In this document: one piece after another, positions 35,125-43,454 of the stretch | How the letters are laid out: each line of letters starts with the position of its first letter | Numbering within the stretch: the first letter of the stretch is position 1 | Assembly: GCA_964533945.1 (NCBI GenBank) | Contig: CAZHPA010000010.1 | Span: 1-52,666 of the forward strand | From: CAZHPA01 sp964533945 | GTDB lineage: Bacteria > Bacillota > Clostridia > Lachnospirales > WRBF01 | Direction of reading: 5' to 3' | Length of the DNA: 52,666 nt | Position numbers and translations under genes: made by a program | Notes under the pieces: generated by a model | What the model saw: only the letters and a program-made list of their open reading frames with translations | Database searches by the model: none | What the model was told of the DNA's origin: nothing

Positions 35125-35385
35125 TTAAAGTTTTAAGTAGGCGAATATTGAAATAACAATTCCTATAATGCCGGCAACGTTAATTTTAACCATTAGTGCA
35201 AACTTTAAAATTATAACGCCTAAATTTAATGTTAATGGTTGGTCTATGCCAAAGGTTTCCCCAAAAGTAAGCCATTTTAAATATTCGAAGCTACCTAAAA
35301 AATGTCCAATCATGCTGCCTATTACAACGCCTGCCAGCAAGCATAAAAACAATGCCCACTTGTTTTTATTTCCTCTTGAAATCAT
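35125..35385 (-). CDS. DUF4321-type small membrane protein
   Basis: 86 aa with GGAGG before ATG. Two hydrophobic helices flank a short loop, and the sequence matches the small DUF4321 proteins I know from just upstream of mreB in Clostridia. Function is unknown. It is the first gene of the elongation and division cluster. A TATAAT at 35410-35415 on the minus strand could be its -10, but no good -35 is seen. Confidence 0.8.
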   Translation of the reverse strand: MISRGNKNKWALFLCLLAGVVIGSMIGHFLGSFEYLKWLTFGETFGIDQPLTLNLGVIILKFALMVKINVAGIIGIVISIFAYLKL

Positions 35386-35601
35386 TTTTAAACCTCCAAG
35401 CCCTTTTTTATTATATTAGTTGCTTGATAAAATCCATTTACGCTTAAATTGTTTAATTTAGAAAATAATAACACTTATGCTTATAAAAGTAAATAATTAT
35501 TTTAACGTCATTTTATGTATAATGCAGGCAAAAAACATATAATAGCTAAAGCTTGAATTTAGAGATATTTTGTATTATAATGTTGTGCATGAGGTGATTA
35601 A

Positions 35602-36240
35602 ATGAATTTTAAAAGTGCTATTTTTGATATGGACGGAACAATTTTAGATTCTATGCATGTTTGGCAAAATATTGGCATACAATGCTTAGAATTTCTAAAT
35701 GTGGACTACCCAGAAAATATTGAACAAACAATTGAAGCTATGACAATGCACGAAGCGGCGCACTATTTATCTAGTAACTTTAAATTAGAACAAACGCCGG
35801 AACAAATATTGGAATATGCAAATAAAAATTTGGAAGATAAATATAAAAATATGGTTATTTTAAAGCCGTATGTTGTAGAGTATCTTGAATTTTTAAAATC
35901 TAAAAACGTAAAAATGGCTCTTGCAACAGCAACAGATAGAAACTTGGCAGAACCGGCATTAAAAAGACTTGATGTTTTAAAATATTTTGATTTTACAATA
36001 ACTTGCAGAGAAGCGGGACAAAACAAAAGCAAGCCAGATATTTATTTAATTTGCACAAAGCAGCTTGGAAGCACGCCTTCTGAAACAGCGATTTTTGAAG
36101 ATGCATATTATTGCATTAAAACGGCGAAAAAAGCTGGGTTTTATGTTTTTGGCGTTGAAGATAAATGGGCTAATGGTTGGAAAGATGAAATAATTGGCTG
36201 TTGCGATAAATATATTACTTCTTTTAAAGAATTACTTTAA
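35602..36240 (+). CDS. HAD-superfamily phosphatase, phosphoglucomutase-like
   Basis: 212 aa. Motif I FDMDGTILDS places the nucleophile at Asp9 and the acid/base at Asp11; motif II is ATATDR, and motif III/IV are KSKPD and FEDAYY. It is a cap-bearing HAD enzyme of the beta-phosphoglucomutase/phosphatase group. The substrate is not predictable. A TATAAT at 35518-35523 lies 79 bases upstream, with no clear -35. Confidence 0.85.
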   Translation: MNFKSAIFDMDGTILDSMHVWQNIGIQCLEFLNVDYPENIEQTIEAMTMHEAAHYLSSNFKLEQTPEQILEYANKNLEDKYKNMVILKPYVVEYLEFLKSKNVKMALATATDRNLAEPALKRLDVLKYFDFTITCREAGQNKSKPDIYLICTKQLGSTPSETAIFEDAYYCIKTAKKAGFYVFGVEDKWANGWKDEIIGCCDKYITSFKELL

Positions 36241-36341
36241 TTTTGTTAGCTTTATAAATCTTATTTTGAACTTTTTCTATTAACTATACGTAATTAATAA
36301 TATATAAAAAGCTTTCACATGTCGGGAAGGGGAGGGGCAAG

Positions 36342-37046
36342 TTGACTTTAAATTCATCGGTTTTAATTTTACTTACTTTTGTTAGCCTTTACTTAACAAT
36401 TATTGAAATTTTTACAATGTTATTTCGCCTAACAGGAATGACGGCTGAAAAGGCAAGGTTTCAAGTTATATCTATGTTAACAAACAGCGGCTTTACAACG
36501 GCCGAAAGCGAAACTATATTATCTTCAAGAAGAAGGCGGTCGCTTGCAACTCTTACAATGCTTTTCGGTTATACATTTACTGTTGTTATAGTTTCAACGC
36601 TTCTAAACGTTATTATAGCTATGTCAACAAGAAATCAAGAAAATGTAATTCATTCTCTTGCATATTTATTTATATTTGCTTTTGCACTTTTTCTACTTAA
36701 AAAAATACCTTTTTTTCATAATAACTTAAATAGGCTTATTAGGCAAATTGCAAGCCACATTATGTTTTCACGAGATTCAAACCGTTTTTTAATTCTTGAT
36801 GTTTTCGGCAGCAATGTTTTAGGTGAAATTTCTATAACTAACCTTCCAGAACAGCTTGTTAATAAAACAATATTAGAATTGGGCGTTCGCTTTAAACATG
36901 GTATTTCTATATTAACAATTACAAGAAACGGTATTTCAAACCCAAACATTACTCCAAACGATATATTACAAAACGGCGACAGGCTTGTTGTTTTTGGCTC
37001 ACTTGATAATATTGCTAATTTATTTGAATGCCCGATTACATATTAA
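36342..37046 (+). CDS. Membrane protein with C-terminal TrkA-C (RCK_C) domain
   Basis: 234 aa from TTG (36342), directly downstream of AAGGGGAGGGG. Hydrophobic segments lie at about 8-30, 72-95 and 103-121. The C-terminal ~80 residues (LGEISITNLPEQLVNKTILELGVR to GDRLVVFGSLDNI) are a TrkA-C ligand-binding domain, as in potassium channel gating rings, some of which bind cyclic di-AMP. No pore domain is visible, so it is probably a sensor or accessory subunit. Confidence 0.75.
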   Translation: MTLNSSVLILLTFVSLYLTIIEIFTMLFRLTGMTAEKARFQVISMLTNSGFTTAESETILSSRRRRSLATLTMLFGYTFTVVIVSTLLNVIIAMSTRNQENVIHSLAYLFIFAFALFLLKKIPFFHNNLNRLIRQIASHIMFSRDSNRFLILDVFGSNVLGEISITNLPEQLVNKTILELGVRFKHGISILTITRNGISNPNITPNDILQNGDRLVVFGSLDNIANLFECPITY

Positions 37047-37057
37047 TTTAGGGGGCG

Positions 37058-37477
37058 ATGTGCTTGAATTTAGTTTTTGGCATAATGCGTATTACTTTTG
37101 TTGTTGTTACTATTATTTATATTTTGTATATAAATGGCTTAGCAACGGTAAAAAATACAAGGGCATGGTTTTTTATTAAAAGAGACCGCAAAAACAGCCA
37201 AAAAATATCTTTTACAAGTTGCAGCGGAACTCTATGGCGCAGGCTGAAAGTTAAAGAAGACAAAGTTTATGAATTTAATTGCCGTTCAACAATAAGAAAA
37301 GGGAATGTTTTGTTTAAAGTAGTAGATTCAAGCAAAAACGTTGTTCTTGAATTTGTTATTGAACATGGCACTAACGGCGAACAAAAAAAGCAGCTAGACG
37401 CTGAACAAGGCGAAAAATACACAATGATAACAAAACTTAAAAGCGCAAGCGGCAACTATGATGTTAGTTGGAAATAG
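37058..37477 (+). CDS. Small membrane-anchored protein, unknown
   Basis: 139 aa from the ATG at 37058, which is only two bases after GGGGG; a TTG at 37064 has better spacing and would remove two residues. One N-terminal helix is followed by a soluble beta-rich domain that ends in SGNYDVSWK. I do not recognise it. It follows the TrkA-C gene by 11 bases and ends at the first copy of the 52-bp terminator element. Confidence 0.65.
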   Translation: MCLNLVFGIMRITFVVVTIIYILYINGLATVKNTRAWFFIKRDRKNSQKISFTSCSGTLWRRLKVKEDKVYEFNCRSTIRKGNVLFKVVDSSKNVVLEFVIEHGTNGEQKKQLDAEQGEKYTMITKLKSASGNYDVSWK

Positions 37478-37481
37478 AAAT

Positions 37482-37533
37482 ATTGATTAAACAGCAAAAA
37501 CGGCTCGTAGATACAAACTAAGAAGCCGTTTTT
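37482..37533 (+). terminator. Terminator, first copy of a 52-bp repeated element
   Basis: The arms AAAACGGCT and AGCCGTTTT pair around a ~20-base loop, with a T-run at the end. All 52 bases are identical to 38373-38424. It ends the TrkA-C transcript. Confidence 0.85.
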
Positions 37534-37610
37534 CATTTTCAATATAATTAATATAACAATTATGTATGGATAAAATTTCTAAAAATATTTACTAAAAAGT
37601 TAAAAAATAC

Positions 37611-37639
37611 TTGATATTATGACATTATATGTATATGAT
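37611..37639 (+). promoter_or_regulatory. Promoter of the secreted Cys/His-rich protein
   Basis: TTGATA at 37611-37616 and TATGAT at 37634-37639 are 17 bases apart, about 77 bases ahead of the start codon. The gene has its own terminator on each side, so this is a likely independent unit. Confidence 0.65.
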
Positions 37640-37715
37640 TAGATTATCAGTTGGGTATACATAAGGCTATTTACATTATAAATACTGATAAATATTATTT
37701 TGGGAGGTATTTGTT

Positions 37716-38312
37716 ATGAAGAAACTTTTTGCTTTTGTGCTTGCAACATGCCTTTTGGTTTCGGCAAGCATGGGAAACACATACGCCGAAGAAGGCGTTG
37801 TATGCAATGAAAGTGTTGGTTATGAGCATGAAGAAAATTGCTTGATTGACCATGAAATGTTTCCAAATACTGAAGGACTTGCTTATGAATATGAAGAAAA
37901 TTGCTTGCATGAAGAAAATTGCTCAATTGACCACGATATGTTCCCTAATCCTGTTGTTACAATAACCAAAGAAGATGGTTCTAGTATCATGGTAACCACA
38001 GTAGAAGAGGTTGAGCCTGAAGTTTTAACAAGAATAGCATTTATAGCGGCTAACGGTTTCCAAACTTATGAAGAAGAGCAAGAATTTTTGGCAAACCAAG
38101 CGTCTGAAAATTTAGAAGCTTCTTCTTATGTGGTTTCGTATGCAGCATGTACACACCCATACACTACCCGTGCATCAGGGGAAATGTACGACAGAATAGC
38201 CTATCAATATAGATGTTACACTTATATGCAGGATTATGCTAATTGTAACAGCTGTCCATGGTGGTCTTGGCTTGGTTCGTCATATGACCAATATTTCCGT
38301 GCATACCATTAA
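37716..38312 (+). CDS. Secreted Cys/His-rich repeat protein, unknown
   Basis: 198 aa with GGGAGG upstream. A Sec signal peptide covers about 1-24, with cleavage expected after TYA. The mature N-terminus holds two near-identical 14-residue repeats, HEENCLIDHEMFPN at 38-51 and HEENCSIDHDMFPN at 65-78, plus a partial one (EENC) at 60-63. A C-terminal segment with C145, H147, C167, C177 and C180 and the hydrophobic run CPWWSWLGSSY could be a disulfide-bonded or metal-binding domain. The gene stands alone between identical terminators. I do not recognise a family; a metal-binding or bacteriocin-like role is conceivable but unsupported. Confidence 0.75.
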   Translation: MKKLFAFVLATCLLVSASMGNTYAEEGVVCNESVGYEHEENCLIDHEMFPNTEGLAYEYEENCLHEENCSIDHDMFPNPVVTITKEDGSSIMVTTVEEVEPEVLTRIAFIAANGFQTYEEEQEFLANQASENLEASSYVVSYAACTHPYTTRASGEMYDRIAYQYRCYTYMQDYANCNSCPWWSWLGSSYDQYFRAYH

Positions 38313-38372
38313 AATTTATCTTTTACCTAAAATAATACTTTGCGAAGATATGCTGGTATAAAAAGTAAAATA

Positions 38373-38424
38373 ATTGATTAAACAGCAAAAACGGCTCGTA
38401 GATACAAACTAAGAAGCCGTTTTT
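38373..38424. terminator. Terminator, second copy of the 52-bp repeated element
   Basis: Identical over 52 bases to 37482-37533, with the same stem and a T-run that is longer here. It follows the secreted protein gene and abuts the stop codon of the convergent 66-aa gene, so it may serve both. Confidence 0.85.
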
Positions 38425-38625
38425 TTACTTTACAATTCTTATTAATGTCATGTGGCATCTATACCTAATATCTTGCAATTGATTTTGTCTAGCCTTTTCC
38501 AAATAGTCTTTACCAACAGAAACAATTATACATTCATCGCATATTCCTAATGAATTAATTTGTATTTCCTCCAAAGTACATATGCCGTCGCTGTAGTAAA
38601 TGCAGTAATTAAATTCGCATTTCAT
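38425..38625 (-). CDS. Small cysteine-rich protein, unknown
   Basis: 66 aa with AGGGAGG before ATG. Cysteines at 3, 8, 16, 29, 32 and 57 include a CxxC at 29-32. The pattern MKCxFNxCIYYSDGxC with a later GxCDECI suggests a small metal-binding protein, like several short Firmicute families that I cannot name with certainty. It is convergent with the secreted protein gene and stands alone upstream. Confidence 0.65.
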   Translation of the reverse strand: MKCEFNYCIYYSDGICTLEEIQINSLGICDECIIVSVGKDYLEKARQNQLQDIRYRCHMTLIRIVK

Positions 38626-38696
38626 CTTTTTTACCTCCCTTTAGAATTGTTACCTCGCTTAACTATATCTTAGCATATTTATATAATCACATGTGC

Positions 38697-38723
38697 TTAG
38701 TATACTTAAAATAAGTATACTAA
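38697..38723. promoter_or_regulatory. Perfect 12-bp inverted repeat, candidate operator
   Basis: TTAGTATACTTA at 38697-38708 and its exact complement at 38712-38723 flank three bases. It is AT-rich, lacks a U-run that would mark a terminator, and lies 72 bases upstream of the 66-aa minus-strand gene. It could be bound by a dimeric repressor. Confidence 0.45.
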
Positions 38724-38754
38724 ATAAAAAACAGAAGATTCTAAAAGCGTTTAG

Positions 38755-38930
38755 GGGGTATGGGGGGGAATCGCAACCCCCCACATTTCTTTGCTTCTTT
38801 CTTTTCAAAAGAAAGAAGAACCTTTACTTCTTTTATAAAGAAAGGTCTTTGCTTATTTTCTAAAGCAACTTATAAAGAAAAAAGTCTTTACTTCTTTTTA
38901 TAAAGAAAGGTCTTTGCCTTTTTTCTAAAG
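38755..38930. repeat. Intergenic repeat cluster with GC and CTTTCTTT hairpins
   Basis: This lies in the 38626-39070 stretch, which has no gene. TGGGGGG (38761-38767) pairs with CCCCCCA (38777-38783). A perfect 12-base-arm palindrome of C/T against A/G follows at 38794-38818. Two imperfect ~45-bp direct repeats lie at 38822-38865 and 38886-38930, each made of CTTTACTTC, TATAAAGAAAGGTCTTTGC and CTAAAG. The base composition differs from the flanks. It resembles a dispersed repeat such as REP or MITE, but no transposase is linked. Bases 38931-39020 hold nothing recognisable. Confidence 0.7.
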
Positions 38931-39024
38931 AATGAGTATGAACATGAATATCAATTAGAAAACAAACATCATTCAAACATTTAGTAATTATTAAATTAAA
39001 AAACTATATTCTGCATAAAAAGCA

Positions 39025-39057
39025 CTTTGCCGAACAATTAAAAACCGTTCGGCAAAG
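39025..39057 (-). terminator. Terminator downstream of flagellin
   Basis: CTTTGCCGAAC at 39025-39035 pairs with GTTCGGCAAAG at 39047-39057 as perfect 11-base arms. On the minus strand TGCTTTTT follows, 14 bases beyond the flagellin stop. It closes the asp23-to-flagellin run of genes. Confidence 0.88.
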
Positions 39058-39070
39058 TTTGAAGTAAAAT

Positions 39071-40216
39071 TTAATTGAAGTTAAGAAGCAGTTTTAATAA
39101 CGATTCTGTATTTTTATTTGACTGCGCAAGAACAAAAGTTGCAGCTTGAGCTAAAATGTTGCTTTTAACAAATCCCATCATAGCTTGTGCCATATCTGTA
39201 TCAACAATGCGGCTTAATGCCGCATCTAAGTTGTCGGCATAAATATCTAAATAGTTAGATGTTCTTTCTAAGCGGTTTTGCTGTGCGCCTAAAATTGCCC
39301 TACTTGATGAAACTTTATCTATTGCATTTTGTGTTTTTGTAATTGCTTCCTGTGCTTTTTCTTCTGTTTCAATACCTGTATCTTTAAGCCCAAGTGAATC
39401 TGTACTTATGTTTGGAAGCGTTATATACATTCCTTGCCCTGCATTTGCGCCTGACTGTATGTAAATTTCTCTACTGTTATTAGAAGTATTAGAAGTGCTT
39501 TTAGGCGTTGTTATTGCTTGAAACATTTGATTGCTGTTTTCAACATTGTTGGTAAATGCTTCTAAATTTGCTAGTTCTATGCTGGAAGTGTTGGAAGTGG
39601 CAGAAGTAAGATTTTCTAAAAGTACTTCTTCCAATTCAATATCTTCCAATTCAGTGTCTTTTTCAGTGTCTTTTGCTTCTAATCCAAACTCTTTTATTTC
39701 TAATTCCAAGCTTGCCATTTCTAACGCTTCAACTTCAAAGCTTATATTAGAAACTTGCCTTGTAAATGCTGTTAATTCACTGCTGTTTGAAGCTTCTTTG
39801 CCGCCGCTTAAAAGCTTAACTTTATTAAATTCTGTTGTGCCTGCTATACCGTCTATAGCTTTTAAAAGCTCTTGAAATTCCATATTAGCCTTTTTTCTGT
39901 CTGAATCCGTATATGTTCCATTTGCAGCTTGAACTGAAAGTTCGCTTAACCGCTGCAGTATTGAATGTATTTCACCTAATCCGCCTTCTGCTGTTTGAAT
40001 AAGAGAAATTGCATCTTGAACGTTTCGGTTTGCCATTCTAAGCCCTCTAATTTGGGCTGTCATTTTTGAGGCAATAGCCATTCCTGCAGGGTCATCGGCG
40101 GCGCTGTTTATTCTGCGCCCTGTTGTTAGCCATTGTGAGTATTTTTGTGCAGATGATGTATGCATACCAAGCATACGATGTGCATACATCGCTGTAACAT
40201 TTGTACCAATTACCAT
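39071..40216 (-). CDS. Divergent flagellin
   Basis: 381 aa with GAAGGTG before ATG. The N-terminal D0/D1 helix region is recognisable (LTTGRRINSAADDPAGMAIA and SVQAANGTYTDSDR). The C-terminal D1/D0 region (LGAQQNRLERTSNYLDIYADNL and VDTDMAQAMMGFVKSNIL) is clear too. The middle, about 150-290, is a short acidic Glu/Leu-rich segment. The C-terminus ends LLKLLLNFN, unlike the usual LLR-type end. It forms the flagellar filament if expressed. It is downstream of hflC by 19 bases, an unusual place, and no sigma-D promoter was seen. Confidence 0.9.
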   Translation of the reverse strand: MVIGTNVTAMYAHRMLGMHTSSAQKYSQWLTTGRRINSAADDPAGMAIASKMTAQIRGLRMANRNVQDAISLIQTAEGGLGEIHSILQRLSELSVQAANGTYTDSDRKKANMEFQELLKAIDGIAGTTEFNKVKLLSGGKEASNSSELTAFTRQVSNISFEVEALEMASLELEIKEFGLEAKDTEKDTELEDIELEEVLLENLTSATSNTSSIELANLEAFTNNVENSNQMFQAITTPKSTSNTSNNSREIYIQSGANAGQGMYITLPNISTDSLGLKDTGIETEEKAQEAITKTQNAIDKVSSSRAILGAQQNRLERTSNYLDIYADNLDAALSRIVDTDMAQAMMGFVKSNILAQAATFVLAQSNKNTESLLKLLLNFN

Positions 40217-40235
40217 ACTAACACCTTCTTTTTGT

Positions 40236-41138
40236 CTATTCCCCCGTTAGCATTTTAGTAAGCGGTGATTCAATCGGTAAAATTAACGTCTTATCACCTT
40301 TCATTGTAATTTTTAAAGCGTCTAGTGTACGTAAAAACTCATAAAATTCAGCACGTTGTAAATCGCCGTATGCTCTTGAAAGAATTTTCATATATTCGCT
40401 TTCGCCTTCACCGATAATGCGTGCCCCCGAAGCTTTTGCTTCAGATTCTATTTCCATACTTTCCTTATGAATTGTATTTCGGATTTTATCGGCTTCTTCT
40501 TTACCCTCTGCACGATATTGTGCCGCAATTTTTTCACGTTCTGAAATCATGCGTGTATACACTGCATTTTTGTTGTCTGTTGGTAAGTCGAATTGTTTAA
40601 TTCGTATGTCTTTAACTAAAATTCCATAATAGTCCATTTGCTCTGCAACGTTTTCGATTAATTTGTTTTCCAAATCATGCCCACGCATACTAATTATTTC
40701 TGTTTGCTCAATGCTTCCCAATAAGTTTTTAATTGCGTTGTAAACCGTTGCATCAAGGCGGCGTTCAGCTTCCCCTTCTGTTCCCGCTGTTTTCAAAAAC
40801 TTTAGTGGGTCATAAATTTGCCAAACGGCATAGCTTGAAACTGTCATTGCTTTTTTATCTAAAGTTAACACGTCTGATGGGCTTAAATTATATACTATTG
40901 CGTTGTTTTTAATAAAAACTGCACTATCAATTGGAAGCTTGAAATGCAAACCCGGCTCTGAATATACCGAAATAACTTTATCGAACCGCTTTATAGAAAC
41001 ACTGTAGTTTTCGGGCACGGAAACAAAAAACATGTTAAACCCAATAACAAAAGCAACAATTACTATTAAAAGTGAAACTAATAAACCAAAAGTTTTTTTA
41101 GGCTTTCTGCCTTCTTCTTGATTATTAACTATTTCCAT
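40236..41138 (-). CDS. hflC: HflC-like SPFH (prohibitin-domain) protein
   Basis: 300 aa. One N-terminal helix at about 19-42 is followed by an SPFH/band 7 domain (GLHFKLPIDSAVFIKNNAIVYNL) and a helical C-terminal part rich in Ala/Glu (AEGKEEADKIRNTIHKESMEIESEAKASG). HflC and HflK form a membrane complex that restrains the FtsH protease. The upstream gene is the HflK-like partner, 18 bases away. Assignment of C against K is by order and length and could be reversed. Confidence 0.85.
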   Translation of the reverse strand: MEIVNNQEEGRKPKKTFGLLVSLLIVIVAFVIGFNMFFVSVPENYSVSIKRFDKVISVYSEPGLHFKLPIDSAVFIKNNAIVYNLSPSDVLTLDKKAMTVSSYAVWQIYDPLKFLKTAGTEGEAERRLDATVYNAIKNLLGSIEQTEIISMRGHDLENKLIENVAEQMDYYGILVKDIRIKQFDLPTDNKNAVYTRMISEREKIAAQYRAEGKEEADKIRNTIHKESMEIESEAKASGARIIGEGESEYMKILSRAYGDLQRAEFYEFLRTLDALKITMKGDKTLILPIESPLTKMLTGE

Positions 41139-41156
41139 AATTATACCCTCCCCTGC

Positions 41157-42053
41157 CTATTCTAAATTTAAAAGCTTTAGCATTCCGTTTCCGCTGTCTA
41201 TATAAACTTTAATGCCTGGCAAAATTTCTTCAAGCGTTTCAAGATACATACGGGTTTTTGTAATGTTTGGGTTGTTGTAATATTCTTTAAACATATTTTC
41301 AAACCGTTCTACTTGACCTTTTGCCTCGTTAATTCTTGAAAGCTTAATGCCTTCTGCTTCTTTTAAAATTGCATCGGCGTTGGCACGGGCGGAAGGTATT
41401 TTTTGATTATATTCTTTTTCGGCTGTGTTAATTTCTGTTTCACGCTCTTGCTTTGCATTTTCAACATCTTTAAATGCGCTTGTAACTTGTTCGGTTGGGG
41501 GCGAAGCATCTTGTATTGTTATATTTGTAACGTTTATGCCTATATCGTATTTGTCTAGCTTTTTCAAAATTTCTTCTTTAATTTTCCCTTGAATCTCGGT
41601 TTTTGCAACAGTTAAAACATCATCAACGTTATATCCGCTAACAACTGTTCTTGCTTCTGCTTGCAAAGCGTTTCTTAAAAGTTCATCTGCATCAACGGCG
41701 TTAAACAAGTATTTAACAGGCTGTGAAACTTTGTATTCAACATAAAAATCTATCATAACAAAATTAAAATCTTTTGTAATCATAAATGCTTCGTTTTCCA
41801 TGTTTTCGTAATATCCGCTTGTGCTTCTATAACCAAGTTCCATGCCTTTTGTAACCATACTAACACGTTTTATGCTTTGAATAAATGGTACTTTAAAATG
41901 TAGCCCTGCCGTTTTAACATCAATTGCTTTTCCAAATTGAATAACAACGGCTTGCTCTTGTTCACTTACTGTAAAAACGCTTAAAAATAAAGTTGTTACT
42001 GCAAAAAGCAGTAAAATAACAACTACAACAGCTTTAAATATGGATTTACTCAT
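41157..42053 (-). CDS. hflK: HflK-like SPFH (prohibitin-domain) protein
   Basis: 298 aa with an N-terminal helix at about 8-28, then the SPFH domain (VSEQEQAVVIQFGKAIDVKTAGLHFKVPF) and a C-terminal coiled coil with PSARANADAILKEAEGIK. It is the first of the pair and would form the larger part of the HflKC ring. Its ATG overlaps the argR stop by four bases, so it is coupled to the argR gene. Confidence 0.85.
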   Translation of the reverse strand: MSKSIFKAVVVVILLLFAVTTLFLSVFTVSEQEQAVVIQFGKAIDVKTAGLHFKVPFIQSIKRVSMVTKGMELGYRSTSGYYENMENEAFMITKDFNFVMIDFYVEYKVSQPVKYLFNAVDADELLRNALQAEARTVVSGYNVDDVLTVAKTEIQGKIKEEILKKLDKYDIGINVTNITIQDASPPTEQVTSAFKDVENAKQERETEINTAEKEYNQKIPSARANADAILKEAEGIKLSRINEAKGQVERFENMFKEYYNNPNITKTRMYLETLEEILPGIKVYIDSGNGMLKLLNLE

Positions 42054-42526
42054 ATTAACACTCCCTGTCCATTTTTGGCTTTTTTAAGCTTTTCCGCAAT
42101 AAACCCTGTTTTCTTTTGCGACGAAATAACGCAAAATATAGTGTCGTCGCCTGCTATAGTTCCCAAAATATCTTTAAGACCCATTGCATCAACTGCTGCT
42201 CCAACTGCCATTGCCATGCCGCTAAGTGTTTTTATAACAATAATATTTTCAGAACAACTAATAGATACAACGCCGCAAACAAAAACTTGCAAAAGCCGCT
42301 CGCTAATTTGAACCCCGTCTTGTGAACATATAGCATATTTTTGCTTTCCTTCTCCCGTTACTATTTTTGTTAGCGAAAGTTCTCTAATATCTCTTGAAAT
42401 TGTTGCTTGTGTAACACAAAAACCGTTTTGGCTTAAAAGTTTTGTAAGTTCTTCTTGCGTTTCAACATCATTTTGCGTTATAAGCTCTATAATTTTAGAA
42501 TGCCTCTTTAGTTTCAAGTTATTCAC
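42050..42526 (-). CDS. argR: Arginine repressor
   Basis: 158 aa from GTG (42526), overlapping the nadK stop by four bases (GTGA). The N-terminal winged helix-turn-helix (QATISRDIRELSLTKI) and the C-terminal oligomerisation domain (GTIAGDDTIFCVI), which binds arginine, are both present. It senses arginine and represses biosynthesis or activates catabolism. The nadK-argR order is typical of Clostridia, where recN usually follows; here hflK does. Confidence 0.95.
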   Translation of the reverse strand: MNNLKLKRHSKIIELITQNDVETQEELTKLLSQNGFCVTQATISRDIRELSLTKIVTGEGKQKYAICSQDGVQISERLLQVFVCGVVSISCSENIIVIKTLSGMAMAVGAAVDAMGLKDILGTIAGDDTIFCVISSQKKTGFIAEKLKKAKNGQGVLI

Positions 42527-43404
42527 CGCCTCCCTGTTTGATTAACGACCATTTTTGCCCTTAGTATATCATAAAAACCTCTTGAAGTTGTTTTAATAGT
42601 TGTTGTGCGGCAACTTGAGCGCTTAATTGTAATTGCTTTTTCGTTGTTTAAATGCCCAACAAAATATCCATCGAACATAACAAAGGCATCGCTTTCCAGT
42701 ATTTTAATTTCTATAATATCTTTTGCCCCAACAACAAAAGGTCTGGCATGTAACATATGAGGGCATATGTGAGTAATTGCAATCATTTGCGAACTTGGAG
42801 ATAAAATAGCCCCTCCTGCTGATAAATTATATGCTGTTGAACCTGTTGGAGTTGAAACAATTATTCCGTCGCAGCGATATGTATCTATATATTCGCCATT
42901 TATTTTAAGCGAAAGGGAAAGCATTTTGGAAATATTGCTTCTGCTAACGTAAATTTCATTTAGCGCAATTGCCTTGAACTTATAAGCCTTATTATTTTTA
43001 TCTTTCCGAGTCAAGCTTCCTTCAAGCATCATTCTATGTTCGAGCTTATATTGCCCAGAAAGCACTTTAGACAAAGCTTCAAAAGCCAAAGGTTGTTCAA
43101 CGTCTGTTAAATAGCCCAAATTTCCCAAATTAACGCCAAGTAGCGGTTTTTTGTTTCTTGATGCATTTTGCGCAGCTTTTAAAACTGTTCCATCTCCTCC
43201 TAAAACTAAAAGAATGTCGCAATCTTCATAAACTTTATCTCTATTCAAAGCAAATTCGTTAAATCCAGTTAAAACAGCAATATCTTGTTCTAAAATAGGC
43301 GTGGCGTTATGTTCTAAAAGCCATTTTACAATTTCTTTTGTAAATGGAATGCTTCCTTCTTTGCTTGTGTTTGGGATTATAGCAATTTTCATAATTAAGC
43401 CCAT
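42523..43404 (-). CDS. nadK: NAD kinase
   Basis: 293 aa from the ATG at 43404, with AAGGG four bases upstream; another ATG is five codons in. The GGDGT motif is at about 69-73, and the NAD-binding GSTAYNLSAGGAI follows. It phosphorylates NAD to NADP in the cytoplasm. It lies between tlyA and argR in the conserved clostridial order. Confidence 0.96.
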   Translation of the reverse strand: MGLIMKIAIIPNTSKEGSIPFTKEIVKWLLEHNATPILEQDIAVLTGFNEFALNRDKVYEDCDILLVLGGDGTVLKAAQNASRNKKPLLGVNLGNLGYLTDVEQPLAFEALSKVLSGQYKLEHRMMLEGSLTRKDKNNKAYKFKAIALNEIYVSRSNISKMLSLSLKINGEYIDTYRCDGIIVSTPTGSTAYNLSAGGAILSPSSQMIAITHICPHMLHARPFVVGAKDIIEIKILESDAFVMFDGYFVGHLNNEKAITIKRSSCRTTTIKTTSRGFYDILRAKMVVNQTGRR

Positions 43405-43454
43405 TTTACCCTTTCTTATATTTCATTTTTAGCTTTTTTAGACTTCTTGAGTTT

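Noticed and set aside
38755..38930. CRISPR array
   Set aside because: The repeats are imperfect, only two copies are seen, spacing is too short, and no cas genes are near.
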